64,000 nucleotides of DNA from Hyphomicrobiales bacterium (GTDB taxonomy: Bacteria > Pseudomonadota > Alphaproteobacteria > Rhizobiales > Rhizobiaceae): the NCBI GenBank assembly GCA_900467685.1, contig UBQX01000007.1, forward strand, positions 62,001-126,000. Direction: 5' to 3'. A program made the translations under genes and the position numbers. Positions 57,071-64,000 of this stretch are shown piece by piece (positions within the stretch are counted from its first letter, which is position 1; every line of letters begins with the position of its first letter). The notes under the pieces are model-generated. The model saw only the letters and a list, made by a program, of their open reading frames with translations, had not been told where the DNA came from and made no database searches.

Positions 57071-57472
57071 ATGATGAAAATCAACCGCCTCGAACAGCGA
57101 CACTCCAATCCCGGACCTGAAGACTGGTTTACCGGCCGGGTCCGAATGGAGCCTCTCATCCAGACGGAGTCCCCTGCCCGTGTTGCGGGCGCCTCCGTGA
57201 CATTTGAGCCCGGTGCACGCACGGCCTGGCACACGCATCCACTCGGGCAGACGCTCATTGTCACGGCGGGTGTCGGCAGAGTTCAGCGTGAAGGTGGCCC
57301 GGTTGAAGAAATCCGTGCCGGCGACGTTGTCTGGTTCGAGCCAGGCGAGCGGCATTGGCACGGCGCCTCGCCCACCCTTGCCATGACCCATATTGCCATC
57401 CAGGAAGCGCTCGACGGCAAGACCGTTGATTGGTTCGATCATGTGACCGACACGCAATACTCCGGCGGCTGA
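57071..57472 (+). CDS. Cupin of the hydroxynitrile-lyase (GtHNL/AcHNL) type
   Basis: 133 residues, a single-domain cupin. Metal ligands are His54, His56, Gln60 and His95 ([21 protein letters not shown]), the same set and spacing as in the manganese-dependent cupin hydroxynitrile lyase of Granulicella tundricola, with a uniform offset of one residue; the surrounding sequence is also very similar ([43 protein letters not shown]). AGGAG precedes the ATG. The natural role of this group is unknown. It follows kdgK by 57 bp. Confidence 0.85.
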   Translation: MMKINRLEQRHSNPGPEDWFTGRVRMEPLIQTESPARVAGASVTFEPGARTAWHTHPLGQTLIVTAGVGRVQREGGPVEEIRAGDVVWFEPGERHWHGASPTLAMTHIAIQEALDGKTVDWFDHVTDTQYSGG

Positions 57473-57596
57473 AGTCTTTTACCCTGATGCGCCGAAGCGC
57501 TTGACGAGCCAGGCCGCCCGCCTAGAAACTAGGGAACAGGGACAGTTTTCATTTGTTTACGCCTTATTCCATTCCATCAGGATTAGCCAAAGCTGT

Positions 57597-58787
57597 ATGT
57601 TGAACGCTGACACGAACCAACGCCTCACACAGGCGCTCGAAACGCTGAGAGACTGGCTGGAAGGCGCCGCACTGCCGCTCTGGAGCACCGCAGGGGTCGA
57701 GACCTCAACCGGCGGCTTTCATGAACGTATCGGTCAGGACGGCAGCCCGATGGTGGCAGACGACCGTCGGGCCCGTGTGCAGCCCCGGCAGCTTTATTGC
57801 TTCAGCGCCGCTCATCAATATGGATTGCCCGGCGACTGGGACACGCTCGTCAGAAATGGGCTCACCTATTTCGAGACCACGTTCCGCAAGCATGACGGCC
57901 TCTATGGCGCGCTTGCCAATGCGCAAGGCGCCCTGATCAAGCCGGATTACGATCTTTACAATCAGGCCTTCGCGCTTTTCTCCTTCTCGCAGATCGCAGC
58001 CGGTTTCCCGGACGCAAAAATGCGGATGGAGGAAAAGGCGACCGAACTGCTGCGGCTGCTCATCGCGCATCACAAGCATCCGATTGCCGGCTTCGAACAT
58101 GCCGATCCGCCGAGCCTGCCGCTGTGTTCCAACCCCCATATGCACCTTTTCGAGGCGGCACTCGCCTGGGAGGCACTCGCCGAGCGGCCGGAAGCTTGGA
58201 CCGCACTGGCCGATGAAATCGCAAACCTAGCGCTGACGAAGTTCATCGACCGAACATCGGGCGGTTTGCGGGAATTTTTCGATCACGACTGGAACCCGCA
58301 TCCGTCGGACAAGGGCCGGATCATGGAGCCTGGCCACCAGTTCGAATGGGGATGGCTGCTGGCGCGCTGGGGTGCACTGCGCGGCGATACAGCCGCCATT
58401 GCAAAGGCTGAAAGGCTGTTCGAGATCGGGATGTCTCACGGCATGTCCGAAGACGACAAGGTGGCGGTCATGAGCCTTTACGACGACTTCTCGGTTCATG
58501 ATCCGGTCGCGCGCATGTGGCCGCAGACCGAATGGCTGAAAGCCGCGACAAAGCTCGCGGTCGTTGGCAGTCCCGAAAAGCGGGGCGACTACATCGCATC
58601 TTCCGTCAAGGCGGCGGAGGCATTTTCGGTGTTCCTGTCAACGCCGGTTCGCGGCCTCTGGTATGACAAGAGGCTGCCCGATGGCAGCCTCGTCGATGAG
58701 CCGGCGCCTGCCAGCACGTTTTATCATATCCTCTGCGCCATCTATGAAGCCGCAGACAATCTGGAAGCGTTGAAGAGACTCCCGTAA
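57597..58787 (+). CDS. AGE-family sugar isomerase/epimerase
   Basis: 396 residues of the N-acylglucosamine 2-epimerase (AGE) family, an (alpha/alpha)6 barrel. Family positions are visible: RVQPRQLYCFSAAHQYG, NPHMHLFEAALAWEAL and EPGHQFEWGWLLARW, which carry the catalytic histidines. Members include mannose isomerase, aldose-ketose isomerase and renin-binding protein. The ATG at 57597 is preferred over an upstream in-frame start at 57501, whose first 30 residues look non-coding. Ribosome site weak (AGGA, 14 nt upstream). It probably isomerises mannose/fructose/glucose in the cytoplasm. Confidence 0.87.
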   Translation: MLNADTNQRLTQALETLRDWLEGAALPLWSTAGVETSTGGFHERIGQDGSPMVADDRRARVQPRQLYCFSAAHQYGLPGDWDTLVRNGLTYFETTFRKHDGLYGALANAQGALIKPDYDLYNQAFALFSFSQIAAGFPDAKMRMEEKATELLRLLIAHHKHPIAGFEHADPPSLPLCSNPHMHLFEAALAWEALAERPEAWTALADEIANLALTKFIDRTSGGLREFFDHDWNPHPSDKGRIMEPGHQFEWGWLLARWGALRGDTAAIAKAERLFEIGMSHGMSEDDKVAVMSLYDDFSVHDPVARMWPQTEWLKAATKLAVVGSPEKRGDYIASSVKAAEAFSVFLSTPVRGLWYDKRLPDGSLVDEPAPASTFYHILCAIYEAADNLEALKRLP

Positions 58788-58793
58788 AGTCTG

Positions 58794-59585
58794 TCAGGTG
58801 GCAGTCATGCCACCGTCGACATGGATCGTCTGACCTGTATAGAACGAGTTGGCAGGCGATGCGGCAAAGATCAGCGCTTCGATGATCTCCGAGACTTCCC
58901 CCAGTCGCTTGGCGGGGATGCCGCGCGTCAGATGCGCTTCGGCTTCCTCCTGCGTTGCCTGACCGCTGGCAACCTGCGCATCCAGCATTTTTGTCACCAT
59001 CGGCGTGCGGGCAAAGGACGGGCACAGCGCATTGATGCGCACCCCGCGCCGCACATATTCGAGCGCCGCGGACTTGGTCAGCCCGACAACACCATGCTTG
59101 GCGGCCGCGTAGACGCTGGCGGTCGGGGCGCCGGCCACGCCGGCAACAGACGCCACGTTGACGATGGCCGCCTTCCGTCCCCGCTCACGATATTGCTTCT
59201 CCATCACGGGCAACTGATGCTTGAGCGCATAGAAAACCCCCATCAGGTCGATATCGATCACGCGCCGGGCCATTTCGCTGTCGATCTGAGGCAGCTTCAG
59301 AAGCGGATGCGCGATGCCGGCATTGTTCACCGCCACATCCAGCGACCCGAACGTGTCGAGCGCCAGTTGCACCAGATCTTCCGACAGCTTCTCGTCTGCC
59401 ACGGAACCGGCAAGCGTGGCGATGCGTGCGGAATCAAAGCGACTGGCAATGCGGTCAACGCCCTCCTCGGTCAGGTCGGAGAGCACGAGATTGGCGCCTT
59501 CCCGATAGAAACGCTCCGCCGCCGCCTCGCCAAATCCACCTGTCGCTCCGGTAATCAGAACCGTCAGCCCCTCGAACTGCTTCAT
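58794..59585 (-). CDS. Short-chain dehydrogenase of the kinase/acyl-CoA dehydrogenase module
   Basis: 263 residues, classical SDR: TGATGGFG (about 12-19), NNAG, and Ser/Tyr/Lys (NVASVAG, VYAAAKHG). The ATG at 59585 has GGGAGA 6 nt upstream and lies 2 bp past the kinase stop, so the two are one unit. By comparison with the levulinate (lva) pathway, it could oxidise a 3-hydroxyacyl-CoA or hydroxyacid formed after phosphate elimination; substrate unproven. Confidence 0.87.
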   Translation of the reverse strand: MKQFEGLTVLITGATGGFGEAAAERFYREGANLVLSDLTEEGVDRIASRFDSARIATLAGSVADEKLSEDLVQLALDTFGSLDVAVNNAGIAHPLLKLPQIDSEMARRVIDIDLMGVFYALKHQLPVMEKQYRERGRKAAIVNVASVAGVAGAPTASVYAAAKHGVVGLTKSAALEYVRRGVRINALCPSFARTPMVTKMLDAQVASGQATQEEAEAHLTRGIPAKRLGEVSEIIEALIFAASPANSFYTGQTIHVDGGMTAT

Positions 59586-59587
59586 CG

Positions 59588-60646
59588 TCATTCTCCCTTG
59601 TTCACGAGATCGCGCGCCATGCGCGCCACAAGCGGCACGGCAGCAGCCAGTTGGCGGGCTTTTTCCGGATTAGACGCATTGCCGTCCAGCGCACGCTTGA
59701 CGACGCCCTGGATGATCGCGCCGATGCGGAAGAAGGAAAAGGCCAGCGCAAAGATCCAGTTCCGCGGCACATCGATGCCACGCCGCTCGCAATAAAGGCG
59801 CACGTAGTCCGCCTCCAACGGCAAGCCGAGCGCTTCACGATCAAGACCACCAATGCCGCGGAAATTGCCTTTGTTGGGCAATCGCCATTGCATGCATTGA
59901 TAGGCAAGATCGGCGAGCGGATGGCCGAGCGTCGAGAGCTCCCAGTCGAGCACGGCCAGCACCTGCGCACTTCCTTTCGAGAAAATCATGTTGTCGATGC
60001 GATAATCGCCATGAACGAGCGCCACCTGCCCGTCGTCGCCGGCGTCATGCTTCTCGAGCCAGTCGATCAGCCAGTCCATGTCTTCCAGCTTTTCGGTTTC
60101 GCTGGCACGATATTGCTTGGCCCAGCGGGTGATCTGGCGTTCGAAATAGCTGCCCGGCTTGCCGAAATCGCTCAAGCCGACCGCGTTCACGTCGATGCTG
60201 TGGAGTGCCGCCAGAACACGGTTCATCGCGTCATAGATCGCGCGCCGTCCTTCCACGGTCTCCTCTGGCAGCGCCGGATCCCACAAGATCCGACCGTCGA
60301 CATGGCTCATGACATAGAACATCCGCCCGATCGACGACTGTTCAGGCGACAGATACAGCGCTTCCGGCACCGGAACGGCACTGCCATGCAGCGCCTTCAA
60401 CACACGGAACTCCCGGTCCACCTGATGGGCGGAGGCCAGCAATTGACCGGGCGGTTTGGCGCGCAGAACGTAGCGATGGCCCCCCGCCGTCAGCAGATAG
60501 GTCGGATTGGACTGCCCGTCGGAGAATTTCGTTGCCGATTCCAGCGCGCCAAAGCCGGGAATGGCCTGCGCGAGCTCCTCCCCGAGCACCGCTAGATCGA
60601 GCGCGCCGCCTTTGGCTGCAGGCGGTTCCTGATGCTGTTCTGTCAT
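59588..60646 (-). CDS. APH-fold kinase, ACAD10/11- and LvaA-like
   Basis: 352 residues of the aminoglycoside-phosphotransferase-like kinase fold. Catalytic loop HGDYRIDN at 212-219 and the DWE metal motif at 234-236; glycine-rich SDGQSNPTYLL near 42-52 and RAKPPG nearby match the acyl-CoA-dehydrogenase-associated group (human ACAD10/11 N-terminal domain, Pseudomonas LvaA). Such kinases phosphorylate the 4-hydroxyl of 4-hydroxyacyl-CoA. The ATG at 60646 has GGAGG 7 nt upstream. Divergent from the acyl-CoA dehydrogenase gene. Antibiotic resistance is very unlikely. Confidence 0.87.
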   Translation of the reverse strand: MTEQHQEPPAAKGGALDLAVLGEELAQAIPGFGALESATKFSDGQSNPTYLLTAGGHRYVLRAKPPGQLLASAHQVDREFRVLKALHGSAVPVPEALYLSPEQSSIGRMFYVMSHVDGRILWDPALPEETVEGRRAIYDAMNRVLAALHSIDVNAVGLSDFGKPGSYFERQITRWAKQYRASETEKLEDMDWLIDWLEKHDAGDDGQVALVHGDYRIDNMIFSKGSAQVLAVLDWELSTLGHPLADLAYQCMQWRLPNKGNFRGIGGLDREALGLPLEADYVRLYCERRGIDVPRNWIFALAFSFFRIGAIIQGVVKRALDGNASNPEKARQLAAAVPLVARMARDLVNKGE

Positions 60647-60696
60647 GCGATTTCCTCCCACATGAATTATCAATGCCGCATTCGTCGGCGATTGAC

Positions 60697-60716
60697 AACA
60701 TACTCGGTAGTATGTT
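60697..60716. promoter_or_regulatory. TetR-type operator palindrome
   Basis: AACATACT and AGTATGTT, perfect 8-bp arms with a CGGT centre, midway between the divergent kinase and acyl-CoA dehydrogenase genes. A TTGACA hexamer (60692-60697) overlaps the left arm. Form typical of TetR-family regulators of fatty-acid-type catabolism; no TetR gene is in the window. Confidence 0.62.
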
Positions 60717-60800
60717 CACCTGTCCCAGCATTACAACCAGAATTTTTCCGTCCGATGGAGGCGGGGCTAGAGGCTCCGGTCGGGCGTAACGGAGGAAGCC

Positions 60801-62068
<1,268 letters not shown>

Positions 62069-62069
<1 letters not shown>

Positions 62070-63037
62070 TGAAGGCTATTCTCTGTAACGAATATGGCCC
62101 GATTGACGGCCTGACCTATGCCGACTTGGCCGAACCGGAAGCAACCGGCTCGAAGGTTGTGATCAAGGCGAAAGCGATCGGCGTCAACTATCCGGATGGC
62201 CTTCTGGTCCAGGGTCTCTATCAGGCAAAGCCCGAACTACCCTTCGTCCCCGGCATGGAAATGGCGGGCGTGATCGAAAGCGTCGGCCCCGATGCAAAAC
62301 ATCTCAAACCCGGCATGCGCGTCGTTGCAACATCCGGAACGGGCGCGTTTGCTGAGAAGGGTGTCTTTGCCGAAGCCCAATGTATTCCGCTGCCCGACGG
62401 CGTCGACGATGCCGACGCCTGCGCATTGATGTGCGGCTTCGGCACGTCGCATCATGCGCTGAAGCAGCGCGGACACCTCAAGCCAGGCGAAACGCTGGTG
62501 GTGGCGGGCGCTGCGGGCGCGACCGGTCTTGCCGCCGTGCAGATCGGCAAGGCCATGGGCGCGACCGTGATTGCCATTGCCTCGACGGATGAGAAGCGCG
62601 AGGCCGCCAGACAGGCCGGCGCCGATCACGTCATCGGCTATGAAAATCTGAAGGAGACGATGCGCGAACTCGCGGGCAAAAAGGGCGTCGACGTCATCTT
62701 CGACCCGGTCGGCGGCGACACGTTCGACACGCTGGTCCGCACCATGGGTCGCAACGGCCGCTACCTCGTCGTCGGCTTTGCCGCCGGCCGCATCCCGCAG
62801 CTTCCGGTCAATCTGGCGCTGGTCAAGGAATTCTCTCTCGTCGGCGTCTTCTGGGGCGCGTTCACGCAGCATGAACCGGCAGTCTATGCCGACAATGTCC
62901 GCGAACTTTTCGGCTGGTATCGCGAGGGCAAGGTGAAGCCGCTCATCAGCGCGCGTCATCCGCTGTCCGAAGCACCAGCCGTGCTGAAACAGTTGATGGA
63001 ACGCGGCGTTTCAGGCAAAATAGTCCTTGAGCCCTAG
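62069..63037 (+). CDS. NADPH:quinone oxidoreductase-like MDR protein
   Basis: 322 residues of the zinc-free medium-chain dehydrogenase group. The Rossmann loop is GAAGATGLAAVQIGKAMGATVIAIA, and the N-terminal GroES-like domain has IGVNYPDGLLVQGLYQ and PFVPGMEMAG. No catalytic-zinc Cys/His set is seen, as in quinone oxidoreductases and some enoyl reductases. Coupled to the acyl-CoA dehydrogenase; it may reduce an enone or enoyl product of the pathway. Confidence 0.88.
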
Positions 63038-63071
63038 CACCACCCGTTATGAGACTGGTGAGTAATGGGGA

Positions 63072-63097
63072 CGGCGGCTTGCGGCGAAAGTCCGCCG
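63072..63097 (+). terminator. Stem-loop between the quinone oxidoreductase gene and cysQ
   Basis: CGGCGG (63072-63077) pairs with CCGCCG (63092-63097) around a 14-nt loop, followed by ATAATATAT. Weak terminator candidate, 35 bp after the oxidoreductase stop. Confidence 0.35.
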
Positions 63098-63146
63098 ATA
63101 ATATATGCGCATGCGTCGGCAACGCCTTGTCGACGCGAGAACCGTG

Positions 63147-63947
63147 ATGACAACCAACGACCCCATGCTTGAAATTTTCACGGCTGCTGCCATTGAGGCC
63201 GGCGCCGTGATCATGACTGTGTTTCGCGCAGGCCCCGAAGTCCGCCTCAAATGCGACCAGTCCCCCGTCACCATTGCCGACGAGAAGGCAGAAGCGATCA
63301 TCGCCGGCATCCTGACGAAGGCCTATCCCGATATCCCGCTCGTCGCTGAAGAAGCCTGCGCCGCCGGACACATGCCGGCCACGGCATCGGGACGCTTCTT
63401 CCTGGTCGACCCGCTCGATGGGACGAAGGAATTCATCAACAAGAGCGAGGACTTCACGGTCAATATTGCATTGATCGTTGAAGGCCGACCCGTTGCCGGC
63501 GTGGTCTATGCGCCAGCCAAGGGCGTTCTTTACCGCGGCGATGCGACAGGCGCCGAAAAGCTCATCATCGGCGAAGGCGGCCGGCTTGTGTCCCGGCATC
63601 CGATCGGCGTCCGCGCCTGTCCGGAAAAGCCGGTTGCGGTCGCCAGCCGCTCGCATAACAGCCCGGAAACCGTCGCCTTTCTCGAAAAGGAAGGCGTGCA
63701 CGATTACCGCTCCGTCGGCTCGTCGCTGAAATTCTGCCTGATCGCCGAGGGCGAGGCTGACATCTATCCGCGCTTCGGGCGGACGATGGAGTGGGACACA
63801 GCCGCAGGTGACGCGGTTGTCCGCGCCGCTGGCGGGACCACGGTCGGGCCAGATGGCAATCCCCTGGCCTACGGCAAGCGCAATCAGCCGACAGACAGCG
63901 ATTTTGCCAATGCCGACTTCATTTGCTGGGGACGCAAGCAGGCTTAG
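63147..63947 (+). CDS. cysQ: 3'(2'),5'-bisphosphate nucleotidase
   Basis: 266 residues of the inositol-monophosphatase-like family. The metal-binding motifs are VAEEA, DPLDGTKEF and EWDTAAGDAV, all intact. CysQ removes the 3'-phosphate from PAP/PAPS, protecting sulfate assimilation from PAP. Of two in-frame ATGs (63105 and 63147), the second is preferred because MTTNDPMLEIFTAAAIEAG is the usual start; its ribosome site is weak. Unrelated to the upstream operon. The last 53 bases of the window after its stop show nothing. Confidence 0.9.
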   Translation: MTTNDPMLEIFTAAAIEAGAVIMTVFRAGPEVRLKCDQSPVTIADEKAEAIIAGILTKAYPDIPLVAEEACAAGHMPATASGRFFLVDPLDGTKEFINKSEDFTVNIALIVEGRPVAGVVYAPAKGVLYRGDATGAEKLIIGEGGRLVSRHPIGVRACPEKPVAVASRSHNSPETVAFLEKEGVHDYRSVGSSLKFCLIAEGEADIYPRFGRTMEWDTAAGDAVVRAAGGTTVGPDGNPLAYGKRNQPTDSDFANADFICWGRKQA

Positions 63948-64000
63948 GTTTGCGGCGATAGGCAAAGCCCCTTGAATCGCCTAATCTTTCGCGCATGTCC

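Noticed and set aside
59588-60646. Aminoglycoside resistance gene
   Set aside because: The kinase fold is shared, but the sequence pattern and the neighbouring acyl-CoA dehydrogenase place it in the ACAD10/11-LvaA group.

Overview
The window looks like chromosome or chromid sequence from a Rhizobiaceae-type alphaproteobacterium (Agrobacterium/Rhizobium/Neorhizobium/Shinella relatives). The evidence is the GC-rich coding, a divergent gbpR / chvE-gguA-gguB sugar-uptake locus, a mannosylfructose-phosphate synthase/phosphatase pair, and the high density of ABC transporters with private regulators. About 57 protein genes are supported. I saw no rRNA, tRNA, CRISPR array, insertion sequence or prophage. 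The region is almost entirely transport and catabolism, arranged as separate modules.

Layout. (1) 1-7377: a HutC-type GntR regulator, an MFS transporter, and a RutA-like flavin oxygenase followed by two amidase-signature hydrolases and an isochorismatase-family hydrolase. The same 16-bp operator-like sequence lies in front of the MFS gene and the oxygenase operon, and a related palindrome lies in front of a truncated exported-protein gene at the left edge. (2) 7381-16873, minus strand: one long operon running M20 deacylase, dipeptide-type ABC transporter, aldehyde dehydrogenase, SDR, enoyl-CoA hydratase, with a divergent PAS-LuxR regulator (16943-17521). (3) 17575-24387: an FCD GntR regulator divergent from a polyamine-type ABC transporter, hydantoin-type racemase and acetyltransferase; the transporter operon has a near-perfect sigma-54 promoter. 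(4) 24388-30318: a D-2-hydroxyacid dehydrogenase, a ROK repressor and a xylFHG-like sugar transporter. (5) 30373-34963: mannosylfructose-phosphate synthase and phosphatase genes in an operon with a clan GH-J-like hydrolase and an amidohydrolase. (6) 35069-36868: folD and purU. (7) 37110-47616: the non-phosphorylative L-arabinose/D-galactose pathway genes downstream of chvE-gguA-gguB, with gbpR divergent. (8) 47810-50911: small membrane protein, GGDEF protein, nuclease-fold and cysteine-protease-like exported proteins. (9) 50960-54312: CaiB-type CoA-transferase, glutaryl-CoA dehydrogenase and LysR regulator. (10) 54326-54983: vapBC. (11) 55077-58787: SDR, 2-keto-3-deoxygluconate kinase-like gene, hydroxynitrile-lyase-type cupin and AGE-family isomerase. 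(12) 58794-63037: SDR, aminoglycoside-phosphotransferase-fold kinase, divergent acyl-CoA dehydrogenase and quinone oxidoreductase, resembling a bacterial split version of the ACAD10/11 (LvaA/LvaC) 4-hydroxyacyl-CoA module. (13) 63147-63947: cysQ.

The strongest candidates for something undescribed are the RutA-plus-amidases cassette with its three operators, the mannosylfructose operon with its own glycoside hydrolase, and the kinase/acyl-CoA dehydrogenase module. At RNA level, several operons carry conspicuous hairpins after the binding-protein gene or between transport and enzyme genes; the most striking is four tandem hairpins between gguB and the sugar-acid dehydratase gene.
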